Shown in pieces: positions 49,761-61,829 of a stretch of 64,000 nucleotides of DNA (position 1 is the stretch's first letter; each line of letters starts with the position of its first letter). Source of the stretch: Schistosoma haematobium (lineage: Eukaryota > Platyhelminthes > Trematoda > Strigeidida > Schistosomatidae); assembly GCF_000699445.3 (NCBI RefSeq), contig NC_067201.1, forward strand, positions 14,749,501-14,813,500, in the 5' to 3' direction. The position numbers and the translations under genes are program-made. The notes beneath the pieces were generated by a model that was not told the origin of the DNA, made no database searches, and worked only from the letters and a program-made list of their open reading frames with translations.

Positions 49761-50213
49761 TTTATATTACAAATTACTGATAAACAAATATTTCAGTTAG
49801 TAAGTAATTGATTCTCATTAATCATTATTCTAATTCATTGAAATATAAATATCTTTACTGGTCAACTTGATCTAATCCAGATGATAGTGTAATACACACA
49901 TACACATTCATGTTGACCAATCAATATTCATTAAATTATCCAGTTATTACTATTGTCAAGTTCATAATTGGTTTATTAATAATAATAATAATCATAAAAC
50001 TTGTCACCACTATTATCATTATGGTTATGATGATGATAATGATAATGATGAAGATCTGAATGATTTTAGCTATACTAATACAAATAATCAATTAATCTAA
50101 TTGACGGAAACATTTCAAAAGTAATTGTATCTTGACGTGGAACACTTAATAAACACTAATTCAGGATACTTTATTTACTTCAAAGCAATATTGTTCATTG
50201 TTAATTACTATCA

Positions 50214-50215
<2 letters not shown>

Positions 50216-50244
<29 letters not shown>

Positions 50245-50250
50245 TATTAA
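50216..50250. repeat. (ATT)n tract in the 5' UTR of the second gene
   Basis: About 10 ATT units, just before the ATG at 50256. Confidence 0.9.
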
Positions 50251-50255
50251 TCATT

Positions 50256-50446
50256 ATGGCTTATTCAGGTTATTCAACAGATAATTCTGATTCAGATCAA
50301 ACGAATTCATATCCACTTAAAGAAAAATCAAAATTGAAAAAACGTATTCGACGAAATCATCATCGTAAACGTTTTGGACGAATGGCTAAATCATGGAAAT
50401 TTATAAAATTGAGAAAATTATGGGAAAGAGATATGGCTAAACAAAG
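50256..50446 (+). CDS. Membrane-protein gene exon 1
   Basis: True ATG. Ends in phase 2 before GTAAATC. Polar and strongly basic. Confidence 0.75.
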
Positions 50447-53400
50447 GTAAATCATATATTCAGGTAAAACAAAAACAAAAAAGAAAAGAAATGTAAAAAA
50501 GACATCCTTTCAACTTTTTAAAACATAATTTATATGAATGAAGAATATTCTTTTTAATGAATTCCTCATCAGCTTCTACAATTATCTCATATCCATAAAA
50601 TTAGTCAGATTTAAGGAAGACTACATTATTTGGAGATTGTAATATGTGAATCAAGGTTTGTTGTTTATCATATATCAAATCAAATCAAATCAAATCAAAT
50701 CGTTGATGTTGGAGCTGACTAATATGAAGTCTCAATGGTTGAGATCATGAGTCCATCATGGAAAACCTTGAAGCACTGGACGGCCGTTTCGTCCTATTGT
50801 TGTTGACTTGAATTAGTTTATGAGTGAAATGAAATTGTGGGATCAATAATGATCAGAATAAATATGGTCAATCTGAAGTGAGAGAGAATAATATAATTAC
50901 AAATCAGAAATTACGTAATATGTAGAATAATATGAATTAGGTCAGATATAGTAGATAGGTATAAATAGATGTTATTTCATTTGATAACCTTTTTGAGATA
51001 TTTATTTAGCATCCAGCCCTATCTACTATATCTGACCTAATTCATATTATTCTACGTATAACGTAGTCTCTGATTTTTCTTCCATTATTCTCTTTCTCTC
51101 ACTCCATGTTGACCATATTTATTCTGATGATTATTGATCCCACAATTTCATTTCATTTATAATCTGATTCAAGTCAACAACTTCATATTATCAGTATAGG
51201 GGTTGTGGAGATTGTTAAGTGTTTGATTGAGATCATGAACCGATTGATGTTAGACTACCATTGAAAACCTGGAAGCACTGGACGGCCGTTTCGTCAATGG
51301 TGGTCTAACATCAATTGGTTCATGATCTCAATCAAAAACTTCACATTAGTCAGCTCCAACATGAACGATTTGATTTGATTTGATATATGATAAACAAAAA
51401 TCCATGATTCACATATTACAATTTCCAAATGATGTACTCTGCCTTCAATCTGGTCAATCTTATGGATTATTAATATGGATATGAGATAATTGTAGAAGCT
51501 GATGAGAAATTCATTGAAAAGAATATTCTTGGTTCATATGAATTGTGTCTTAACCTTTTATTTTTAGTCTTTTTTTCTCTTATTCACATAAAGAAGAAAT
51601 TTTAGTATTGAAATCTCATAATATAAAAAACAATGATCAAAATGAAACTGACATCAAATTGGAGAACTAATGAAAAATTACAAATCATTGAATAGTGTTC
51701 TTCTTTTATCTTAGACTGGAACATTTCAGAATAAAATACATAGATGTAATCATATAGAATCACGTTAACAAATGTCAGTTTCTATGGTCAGCAGAATAAC
51801 ATTAAATCATGTAGCTAAAATTCGATATTCTATACAATCAACTTTAATTAGCTGTTATTTGATCAATGTTATTTTTGTGGTGTGAGTTACTTATATCCAT
51901 ATAACTAGTGTATAACTGTGGTTAGGCATAAAGTGTATTTCAGCAGAAGATCGATAAGGAAAGAACGGAAACGTAACGTATGTGGTATGAAAATGCATGA
52001 ACAATGAAATATGAGACAATGAACTGATATTCGCAAAAGAAACAGTGAAGTTTGAGACGATGGATTAATATTTTGCAAATTAACTATTTACTATATGGTT
52101 CTCAGATTTGATTGACATGTTGTGTAATTTCGTGTCGAATACACTCGATTGTCCCCACTCGTGTTATTGTTCATACAGTTTCCCTAGAAAATAAAATCAC
52201 TGGTCAAATTATGTTTCACTAATTATTCCAGCATTTTCCAGAATTATACATTTTCAGATTGTAAATCAGGCTGAGCTATGACTGAGCTATGAAACTTGTA
52301 AATAGAAACTAGGTTTTCATTAAGTTTCACCCATTCTTTAGAATTCTTATCTGATTGAGGATTATACTTAACAAACCAGACTTCATAACGACAATCACTT
52401 AAGTAGATCATTTAATCCTAATCCAGTATAAACTGAAATAAAGTCTATAAAAGACTGTTCAGTCTCCTTTGGTATACTACAATTTCAGATTCTATCGTGA
52501 TCGATTCGAGTTAAGTTCTAAACATGATTCGAAGTAAACATAAAAACTTAATTAGTGTTTTTTTCAAATGTTTTTGAAATCACTTAGTTACATACTTACT
52601 TACTTACGCCTGTTACTCCTAATGGAGCATAGGCCGCCGACCAGCATTCTCAAACCTACTCTGTCCTGGGCCTTCCTTTCTAGTTCTATCCAATTGTTGT
52701 TCATTCTTCTCATGTCCGTCTCCATATCTCGACGTAATGAATTCCTTGGTATTCCTCTTTTCCTTTGGCCTTGAGGATCTATACTTTTAAACCTCATAGA
52801 TTTTTTAAGAAAAAACACTGGCATGATTGTCACTTTTGATTGAATAAACAATATTATTGATCTTTCCGAATATTGATCCTGGGCTTCACTATTGGTTGAA
52901 TTTTATCCGTTCATAAAGTGTTCTCAAAGTTTAACCTTTCTTATTATGTTTATTACTATACTATCTATTTTCTTTTGTTATGTATCTTGTCAAGTTTATT
53001 TCATTGCATGAATATAACTTTGAAAATTATATCAATTCACATCTTTACCCTGCTGGACGCTGATTATAACTAACTGATAAGTTTACTTGAGATTGATTCT
53101 ATGCAGATGATTATTTTGTTCATTGTCATCTCTTTTTTTTGTATTTTCATTATGTCACTGTTATTATTATTACTGTTTCCTTTTACAGAAGTATATCAGC
53201 ACCTTTTGTTCCAATTAAAGCCAATAATAAATGGTAAGTTTGAAATTTTTGTACGAAATAATAATAATAACACATTAAACTAACTTAGTGATTAGTTAGA
53301 TTCATGAGTCGATGTAATCTAGTCAACTATTAAAAAGCTAGAAGCACTTGATGACCGTTTCTTCATAGTATGGGACTCCTCAGCAGTGCGTATTTACGAT

Positions 53401-56400
53401 CTTGTATACGAGACTGGAACCTAAGACTTTCGGTCTCTCATGAGAACACTCAACTTCTAGACCACTGAACCAGCATCTAGCAATGTTAATGTCTAACTTC
53501 AATTGACTCATGAATTTAACGTTTAGAATTACTTCAATCTTCACAAATCCTTATTCTGATCATAAAATAATTTGTCAGTTTGTTTTAAAAGTCAATCAAA
53601 TTTAGAACATGTTCAAATGTTTCTTTGAAAAGAACTATGAACAGTTTCATATTATTTTTATAGTGTTATTATACACTATAAATATTTTCTAAATCTCCCT
53701 GTATGAATTGATTGTAAACAAATCACAAAGTACATAATAAATTATTGTAAAAATAAGTAGTATTTAACAGGTCTCTCTTAAATACTGGATTATTCAGTCA
53801 TAACATATATTGGATTCATAGATTGTACTCGTCACAGATTGATCTCGGTTAAGGTATATTTGAAAAGCAGAAAGATGTTCCTTCATAGTATAAGATTTCT
53901 CAGGGGTACACACGAGATGCTTAAGCATGAACTGTACTCATGACTTTTAAGTCTCTGGGAGATTTCTTAACCGTTAGTACTTCTAAATCATAGTTCACAA
54001 GTGTGTTCACTATGATAATCTAACTAAAAAAGTTTTTTGAAGACTAGCCTTATTCGTAATTTGTAGTAATCATATATTACCTCTGATATTAAATTAGAAT
54101 AATGTTGAATTACAAATGAATAGCTAATGAACATGTAAATCATTGAAATACAATTCAGTCGTTGACATTCAATACTTGGCACATCTTAATCTCAAAAAAC
54201 CATATATAATTATGAATGTAAACTGTTGATTCAGTCTCTAACTATAAATACATATATCTGAGATGGTGAAGAAGATTTGAAGCTCAAGTGGATGGTTTTG
54301 ATGGAGTTTTGGTGTTTGAGTTGAGTGATTCGGTCATGAAGCTTTCATCGTTCTTCTGAACGACATCATCAGCACAAACTTCAGATAAAAGTGAAGCGTT
54401 CTATTTTCTCCATATGTGACAAGTTTAAGGTCAACAAGAACCAATCAACATCGAGGTGTAAAGGACAAGCTGTGAACCACATATGGAGAAATTCGAACGC
54501 TTCACTCCTATCTGAAGTTTGTGCTGATGATATCGTTCAGAAGAACGATGAAAACTCCAAGACCAAACTCTCCAGCTCAGAGAACAAAACTCCATCAAAA
54601 TACATATATGTTTTTAGTTTTATTAATTTTCCATTAGTTTTCAATTAGGCGTCAGTAAATGATGAAAATTATAAACAATCATAATGTAGATTAACATAAA
54701 CATTCATATACTATTCTATTTTGATTGAATGATGGTAATATTTGTGGTTAATTTAAATAATTGTTTATATTAAGTAAATTTAAACAAATATCTACTCAAT
54801 ACAAACTGTTTATCATTATTACCTTGATAGAACAATTTCATAGTTTAATTATCATAAATATCAACAAACAGTGGATGATTAGTTTTAGTCATGTTCAATA
54901 ATGTCTATTCATAGAGTACAGGACTAATATATCTTCTTATTTAATACTTGTCATTTGGATGTAATTGTATTCCAGTTTTGGTATTCATAACAGAATTTGA
55001 TCTTAGTACTTATCGCTGAGCTATTAAATCGAGTTCCAAGTAGGATAAAACTCATATGTTACATTCAATTAACAAGCACTGTCTAGCTTATTAAAATACT
55101 TGTGAATGTTTAAGAAATTCTAGTCAATCTGCTCACGATGTGCATATGCTATAATAGACTAGTCTATTCCTAACAGTATAAAATGCATCTTCTTGACAGT
55201 ATCGTCTCTGAATAACTATGTGAAACGCAACAATTTAATACCAACTAGCATTTAGTAAATCCTACATTTTTGTCTACTTGCGTTTGTCATATAATTATTA
55301 GCATAGCAGTACAGAATATTGAATTACTGTTTGAATATTTCGCTGTATAAACGTCTTTATCAAATCGAATTAGCATTCAAAGAAGAAAAACAATTGCAAT
55401 CACTGTTACAAAACAACAATCAAAGTGCTGAACGGCTATATCTAGAGTTTTTTCAGTTATCTTTTGGGATACAGTGTGGTACATTGAATAATAATGACTG
55501 ACCACAATGTTGAGGACTATTAACGCTTTATTCACTTAGCTACTGTGTCCAGATAGCCACCAAATTGTTCAACAGGTATGAATTCATCTTGTAAGAGTTT
55601 GCAAATTTCTGTCATGAATGTTAAGGATGGCAATTGGTTAGTCGTTATTGGTTTATGGTCATCATAACCGAACTGCTTCTCTGTTCTCATTTGCTCATAA
55701 ATTTGAAATGCAGCCAGTTGCAAGGTCCATGAAGCATTGGTGTTTATAGCAAAAGCTACTGGGTTCGAGTCCCGGTCCGAACATCAATACCAGGATTCGG
55801 ATATAAGTACTTGATAAGTTTTGAATAGGACATAACGTGAGTCCTGGTTCCCAATTCCAGCTACGACCTAACTCCACTTATTCCCATAACCTAATGGTAA
55901 TATGAAATAACCTTACGATGAACATACGCGTATAACTTTTGATCAACGAAGGGAAAACACAAACTCAATAAATTAGAGCCTCTTCTTCGTTACGCTTCAA
56001 ATGAATGTTTTTTGTTTTTACATATCCTGTAGTTTGGTGAGCATTATCTCGCAATATTCAAATAATCGGTTCCGAAGGCTATCAGATCTTTAGACAGTTG
56101 TTATTCCTTTTATTCACTTTTAAGCAGTAATTTATAGTAGAATTGTTAACTATTTGAATAGACTGACAATAGTAAAGTGAACCTAAGTAAAGAGAGAAAT
56201 GACAAAGAGTGATTGCATCATTGTTTCACGATTAATTGATGATGACTGTCGATGGATAACCATCTTGTTCAGATGGTACATATAAAACATTTAAGTAAAT
56301 TAAAGTAGTATACTTATTTAATGTCTTAATGGGTGTATTCCGTTTATTAAAAAATTCCAAGGACCCTTCGACAGTAAAGGAACTTAATAAGTTTCTGCGT

Positions 56401-59400
56401 TATTCTGTTAAACTTGCGGAAGTAAATGGGAAGGTTACCTTTATTAAGGATTGTGTTAAAATGCACAAATATCCTAAATACTACTGGAAAATTCTTCGAA
56501 GAAACCATATTTATCCAAATTCGAAATCTCTTAAACACCATGCACAAAATGTTATCGATTCTATTCGTCCAAGCATCCCGTTATTGGAATTTAACATTTC
56601 ACAAAGTTCTCCTGTATAATACGAATTATCACCTAACGAACACAATATTTTCACCGAATATTTTACTACAGTTATCGACAAACGCACGAAAAACTTAATA
56701 TCGAACATCACTAAAAGTTTAAAAATCACAGAAACACAGGACAAATTTCCTAGTAATCTTGAGAGATATGTGTTTAATCATTCTTCAATATCCTTAACAA
56801 ATGTACGATTAGAAGCCTTATCTTTGGGGATAAAATTCTGTGACATAAATGAAAAAAAATTAACAAAATCAACACACATGTTCAATTCGAAAACTTAATC
56901 AAACAAACAAATGATCTTAGTCCAGTCTCTGATCAAGAATTCCAACGTTTCAAATCTACACTTCTCGATAGCTGCAACCAATATATTAGCGCAAAAGTAA
57001 CAGGCAAAAGTCTTCTAACGAAAGAACATAGAAACCAGATAAAACTACTTAGAAATAATAAAGACTTGATTATAGCACGTCCAGATAAAGGTGCTGATTT
57101 AGTACTGCTTGATCGCAAGATTTATGTTGAAAAAATGACAACGTTATTATCAGATGACACCAAATTCTCAAAACCAATCAATGAGAAAAACAAGACTGAA
57201 ATTATAGAAAAGCAACTAATTGAAGTTCTTAGGAGAATGAAAAATGAGCAGTTAATCAACGAACAGGTCTTTCAGCGTATAAAACCAACAGCATCAATAA
57301 TACCGCGATTATACAGTCCGCCAAAAATACACAAACCTGGCCTACCTCATAGACTAATTCTTGATATGTCAGGATCCCCTTACCACTCTATAGCAAAGTG
57401 GCTGGCAAATCTCCTAGGACCCGTTAGAAAACGCATTTGTCAGCATTCCGTACGTGGTACTTTCGAATTTATCAAGCACATAAAAGAAGTAGATGTGAGT
57501 GACAAAATTATGCTATCCCTGGATGTCGAATCATTATTCACTAATGTTCCACTCACAGAGACCATTAATTTTATCTGTAATTACATAAATAATGAGATAA
57601 ACACTAGAATACTGGATGTTTATTTGAAGGAACTATTACTACGTTGAACTTGCAATGTACAGTTCACACTCAATGATGTAATTCATAGACAGAATGATGG
57701 AATAGCAATGGGATCCCCACTTGTTCCATTACTGGCAGATTGCTTCATGGCCAGTTTAGAAAACAATCAACTCAAAAGAATTATCGAAAACCTCCACTTG
57801 TATAAAAGGTATGTGGATGATATCTTTATCATTTGTGACAACAAATGTAACTTAAGTGATCTCCTAAAGACATTTAATAATTGTCACCCATCAATAAAAT
57901 TCACACTTGAAGTTGAAAGCAAACAAAATATTCACTTTCTTGATGTGGAAATGACAAGAAAGCAAGATGGTACTTTAAAAAGATCTGTCTACAGGAAATA
58001 CATGTGGAATGGCCAACTATCAAGTTTCCACAGCTGGGTTTCTATCAGCCGAAAAAGAAACTTAATAATAACACTTGCTACAAGAATACGAAGAATCTGT
58101 AGCCCCGAGGTCGTAGATAAAGAATTGGGTCTTTTAAAAGAGATACTTATCAAAAACGGGTATCCTTCGATATTCATTGATAAGAACATGAGGCCGAAAA
58201 CGCCAAAAACACAAATAATTACAGTAGAAAAGAAAACTTTATACATGAACATCGACTTCAAAGGTGATAGAGCCACATATGTCTTAAAGAGGAGAATTTC
58301 GGATTCCTTAAAAAGAACATTCTTCGCAGAAACATTGTGAATATTATTCTCCGGCCGATCATTGTTCACCAATAATCTGAAAGATAAATTATCGCGTCTG
58401 ACCAACTCAATGTGCATTTACCAAGTTACTTGCTCTTGTGAAGCTAGGTATATACGTCACTCGATGAGTACTTTATCCAAAAGAATTCAAGAACATTGTC
58501 CGGCGTGGCTAAAAAGAGAAGGCAACGGGCTCAATAAGAAGTTTCTTAAAATAGTATACTCACTAGAACTAACCTTAAAAAAGATTTCTTGAATTTTTAT
58601 GAAAAGAACCACAGCCGGTAGAGATAACCAGGTTTGTAATTAGACAACTACCTATCAGTGATCGATTAAAGTTGAATAAAACCAAACCATTCAATTGTAA
58701 CTCTCTGACTAACAAGGATTAGGTTCAATGCAGAAGTGAAAGTATTCAAATCTAAATTATTTAACCCAGAAATTATTTTTTTTTTAATATAGAAAACACA
58801 TATAACTCAATATGTATTAATGATAAACCTGATGAGTAAACGATAAATATACGGTTTATAGGATAAATATCAGTAGTTGAATTCAAAACATCCATATTTG
58901 TTACTTCTTATCGGTTTGTTAATTTCAATGAAAAGAATTTTCAATCATAAATACATCTATATTGTTATTAGAGAAGGGTTTTGTGGGTTTGAATCTCTCG
59001 AGGCAGGATTGTGGATGTGCACTGCTGAAGAGTCCCATATTAAGATGAAACGGCCATCCAGTGCTTCCATGTTTTCCATGATAATCTAGTTTCAATTGAC
59101 TCATGAATTCAACTATTAAAATTACATATATCGTTATTTTAATTAAAGAAGAGATTATGTTTTGTGTTACCGTCATATTTTTCCTTGAAACGTTATCTTC
59201 TAGTAGCTAAATTGTTCTTTTCTCAATATTTTCTAATGATTTATTTTTAGTGAATCTATGACAGCCAGTTTACTTTTCATGTTTGCTATAACACAGTGTA
59301 TATTTGGATTTGTATTACCGATATGTGATTCATTTGGTATGAAAGGATCTAAACTTTACTATGAAGCAGATCATAAGTATTATTTGGAAGTAAGTCATAT

Positions 59401-61527
59401 TTTGTTAATTTAGTCTTATTTAGAGATATAAAAGATTATTGATATTTAGAGTAATTATATGTGTTACTTGGACTCAACCACTTCACACTTTGACATGCAA
59501 TATCTGTCGTCGTGGAAATAGGTTAGAAGAAGGTTAGGAATGGTTGAACTACGAAATGGAATAGGTTTATGACGTGATCGACTGTTAAACTGAGCACTAT
59601 AGATAGTTACAGACTACCTAGTTGATACCTTTGTGATTATCAAAGCCAATGGCAGGAGACGTTGGGTAACATGACCTAGGATCAATCGCACTAGTACAAA
59701 TGCATATACTTTTTGTTTTTCCTTCGACCTTGAGTTCTGCAAGAATGTTATACCTATTCTTGGTCACCAATTTTATACTTACTTTTAAAAGTAGATTGTC
59801 TTTATCGAATTCTATAATCTATCTTCAAATTTAGTCATTAGCTATACAATATCTTCCATAGTTTCACCGGTCCTACTTTTTCTTATTCAAACTTTAAGGT
59901 GGGGTTTTGTTCTCTGAGCTGGATGGTTTGGTCATAAGGCTTTCATTGTTCTTCTGAACAACATCATCAGCGTAAACTTCAAGTAGAAGTAAAGTGTTCG
60001 AATTTCTCCACATATAGGTTGCCGCTTTTCTTGTCGACCTCAGTCTCGATTGGTTATCGTTGACCTTGAACCTTTCATTGTGGATGCCTACTTCATTTCC
60101 GCCTGAAGAAATATCAATTAGCAGTCAAACGCCATGACATACTCTCGATTATTCCAATGAATGTGGACAATCGTGGACACATTAGACTGCAAAAATGTTG
60201 ATATATTGAATAGAGATAATACTAAAAGTATCAGGGAATTTTTAGGAGCTTGACACTCAGACTAATCCACAATCAACGAACACATTGAAATCTATCAACC
60301 AATCAGAAAGATTGTGGACAAATATTGGACCAAGAATCAAATCACTTTGAGATACAATCAAAATAAGGAAGTAGATAATGATAGGTGAAAGATCAACAAT
60401 AACCAAATTAGATCAAAGTCAACACGAAAAGTTGCAACTTATATGTGGAGAAATCCGAAACACTCACTTCTACCTGACGTTTATGCGGATGAAGTTGTTC
60501 AGAAGAACAATGAAAGCTCCACAACAAAACCATTTACTCCAGAGAACAAAACTTCACCTAAAACGCCCACCTGAGTTGCGAATCTTCTCCACTATATTAA
60601 AACTATATTAAAAATCCATTTCGAAGCAGGTCATTTATGTATAATAAATTACTGAAACTTGGACAAACTAAAGCATTTATCCCGACCGTTGCTGCTACCT
60701 TGACGTGGTTGTCGGGCTTGCCTATCGTGATGAAGCAACTGAGATATACTGGCTGGAACAACCGTTCCTCAAGGTCCTACCATATCAGACAGGTCGGTTG
60801 AAGAGCGGTAAGACTAAAAGCAACAAACCCAAGGTCCGAAGGCGAAGTCGTACTGCTGACTGTACAGAGGTGCGACAATGGTAAGGTGTTTCCTTCAGAC
60901 AACCAGCATGACAGCGATGCTGCCTTCCCAAAAGGAGAGGTGGGGTCAGAAAAGGTCGACCCTAAAAATGCACACCTCACCTTATCCCACGGATATCCGT
61001 CTCTGGCGGTAAGGTTTCAACAAGTACGGAGCTAACACAAAAATTACTCACAAAAAGGTCGTGTGTGGCCGACCTCAAGTAGTTCTCCTCTGGGCACTGC
61101 GGTCACGCTCTCAGGTCACAATGACCACCTCTAATCCAATTTCCTTTTCAGGTACCTCCAGAACAACCCTTCCACGGTGTGGGCAACCGGGAAAGATAAC
61201 CGCCCTCATACCTCTAACGGCGCTCAAGACCACTATATTCATTCATCGAAGCATTTATCTATAATTATAGCTTTTATAAAAGTTAATGTCCACTCATATT
61301 ATTATGTAATAGTAGTATTATTAATTGTGTACTCACCATGATTTCTCTTATTTCTTTTATCGTCTACTAGATATTTCTAATTTCTCAGTATTGTGGAGCA
61401 TTACTTGTATTAGCTTATTTACAATATTTAATTTATAGTGGAACTAAAAAACAGTTAAAACAAGCCCTTATTCATGAAATTTATAAATCTAAAACTGGTC
61501 GTCAATTAGTTGATGATAAACATATGA
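50256..61527 (+). CDS. Multi-exon membrane protein, N-terminal part (runs off the window)
   Basis: Four exons join in phase: 50256-50446, 53189-53233, 59251-59389, 61371-61527, all GT-AG with strong donors. They encode about 178 residues; the last exon ends in phase 1 before GTAAGT and no further exon was seen up to 64000. Residues 1-63 are Ser/Asp- then Lys/Arg-rich ([15 protein letters not shown]), so cytosolic. Residues about 82-100 ([19 protein letters not shown]) and about 128-146 ([20 protein letters not shown]) are membrane segments joined by a short loop with [13 protein letters not shown]. The layout recalls the first two helices of invertebrate otopetrin-type proton channels, but the similarity is weak and I would not name it on this alone. 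Confidence 0.75.
50722..50800 (-). repeat. Family 2 SINE relic in the left palindrome arm
   Basis: Keeps the 3' half of the hammerhead on minus (GGACGAAACGGCCGTCCAGT); the CUGANGA half is gone. Confidence 0.65.
51225..51345 (-). repeat. Family 2 SINE relic in the right palindrome arm
   Basis: Both inverted ends present (GAACCGATTGATGTTAGAC at 51238 and its counterpart at about 51300-51330). Only GACGAAACGGCCGTCCAGTG remains of the hammerhead. Confidence 0.7.
52594..52800 (-). repeat. RTE-like retroelement, 3' end
   Basis: Minus strand reads [38 protein letters not shown] and [15 protein letters not shown], then GTAAGTAAGTAAGTATG, a microsatellite tail typical of RTE elements. Confidence 0.8.
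53189..53233 (+). CDS. Membrane-protein gene exon 2 (45 nt, symmetric)
   Basis: Acceptor CCTTTTACAG, donor GTAAGT. Phase 2 at both ends, so skipping it keeps the frame. Encodes [14 protein letters not shown]. Confidence 0.7.
53290..53515 (-). mobile_element. Hammerhead SINE, family 2, tRNA-headed
   Basis: Minus strand: A-box-like GTTCAGTGGTCTAGAAG (about 53475), B-box-like TTAGGTTCCAGTCTC (about 53420), hammerhead 53343-53390 (CUGAGGA, weak stem II, GAAA, AUC triplet). Inverted ends TTAGATTCATGAGTC and GACTCATGAATTTAACG (about 53300 and 53507). Confidence 0.7.
53830..54005 (-). repeat. Degenerate family 2 SINE
   Basis: Partial match to 53343-53500, including CTGAGAAATCTTATACTATG on minus where the hammerhead stood. 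Confidence 0.45.
54265..54610. mobile_element. MITE-like inverted-repeat element M, copy 1
   Basis: Arms of about 120 bp (54293-54418 and 54479-54600) are inverted copies, with CATCGTTCTTCTGAACGA and CACAAACTTCAGAT as anchor words. About 60 bp lie between. No coding capacity. Resembles copy 2 at 59895-60560. Confidence 0.75.
55525..55840 (+). repeat. Degenerate Sm-alpha-type SINE pieces
   Basis: 55525-55560 is a minus-strand tRNA-like end (TTAGCTACTGTGTCCAGATA). 55745-55845 is a plus-strand B box (GGGTTCGAGTCCC) followed by a hammerhead relic (AATAGGACATAACGTGAGTC). Confidence 0.5.
56329..58592 (+). pseudogene. Penelope-like retroelement: reverse transcriptase plus GIY-YIG, decayed
   Basis: The N-terminal region ([20 protein letters not shown]) starts at 56329. 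The frame is broken by a TAA at 56617-56619, a frameshift near 56865, and TGA codons at 57645-57647 and 58338-58340; otherwise it reads through. The RT domain begins at about 57075 ([13 protein letters not shown]), with [42 protein letters not shown] and the active site YVDDIF at about 57810-57827, all typical of PLE RTs, which relate to telomerase. The C-terminal GIY-YIG nuclease ([17 protein letters not shown], about 58418) has Arg for the second Gly and is cut short. It lies in intron 3 of the membrane-protein gene, same strand. Confidence 0.9.
58975..59110 (+). mobile_element. Hammerhead SINE, family 2, 3' part
   Basis: Decayed B box (GGTTTGAATCTC, 58986), then hammerhead 59018-59065: perfect stem I (GCACUG/CAGUGC), CUGAAGA, stem II with one mismatch, GAAA, AUC triplet. 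Ends TCAATTGACTCATGAATTC. Confidence 0.7.
59251..59389 (+). CDS. Membrane-protein gene exon 3 (first membrane helix)
   Basis: Acceptor TTATTTTTAG, donor GTAAGT. Phase 2 in, 0 out. Encodes [20 protein letters not shown] and [18 protein letters not shown]. Confidence 0.82.
59590..59760 (+). repeat. CR1-like retroelement, 3' end fragment
   Basis: CAATGGCAGGAGACGTTGGG then AACATGACCTAGGATCAATC and ATGCATATACTTTTTG parallel 32880-32960. Frame broken. Confidence 0.5.
59895..60600. mobile_element. MITE-like inverted-repeat element M, copy 2
   Basis: The left arm 59899-60013 and right arm 60428-60565 are inverted copies (TTTGTTCTCTGAGCTGGATG against its complement CTCCAGAGAACAAAAC). The spacer is about 415 bp, longer than in copy 1. 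No coding domain. Confidence 0.75.
60660..61245 (+). repeat. Dispersed repeat B, copy 2
   Basis: Inverted relative to 20220-20830; nearly full-length match by eye. Ends about 125 bp before the exon 4 acceptor of the membrane-protein gene. Confidence 0.78.
61371..61527 (+). CDS. Membrane-protein gene exon 4 (second membrane helix)
   Basis: Acceptor CGTCTACTAG, donor GTAAGT. Phase 0 in, 1 out. Encodes [20 protein letters not shown] followed by a Lys-rich stretch. Confidence 0.82.
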
Positions 61528-61829
61528 GTAAGTAGGTTTTAATGAACAGTCGTTTTTATTATTATATGTTTTTATGATTTAAAAAAAAGGTTAATCTCAC
61601 CTTTAAAAGAGTAATCATGGCAATTAGAGAGAAGCTAATTTTGAAACTCCATCTGAACTACAGACCTTTTGCACCATCTCAGAAGTTAATTTACTATCCT
61701 TTAAACTTTTTTAGGTCTACACAGATGACCTCATACAAAATTGAAGAAAGAACTTTCAGCTAGTACAACAGATAATATATACTTAATCTTGGAAGGGATT
61801 TTGTGGAGATTTAAGCAATTTTAATAGTT

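Larger units (their letters stand above)
50528..51550. repeat. Palindrome of about 1 kb with a hammerhead SINE relic in each arm
   Basis: The left arm (50528-50975) and right arm (51005-51550) are imperfect inverted repeats: CTACAATTATCTCATATCC, (CAAAT)n, TGTTGGAGCTGACTAAT, TTGTGGGATCAATAAT, GAATTAGGTCAGATATAGTA and their complements, in mirror order. The centre is near 50990. Weaker similarity reaches 50480 and 51600. It starts within about 80 bp of the exon 1 donor of the membrane-protein gene. Confidence 0.88.

Noticed and set aside
55319..55501. 60-codon ORF with a helical, Gln/Leu-rich peptide between exons 2 and 3 of the membrane-protein gene
   Set aside because: Joining it after exon 2 (phase 2, ...TG) through either upstream AG gives an immediate or early stop, and exon 3 fits exon 2 directly.
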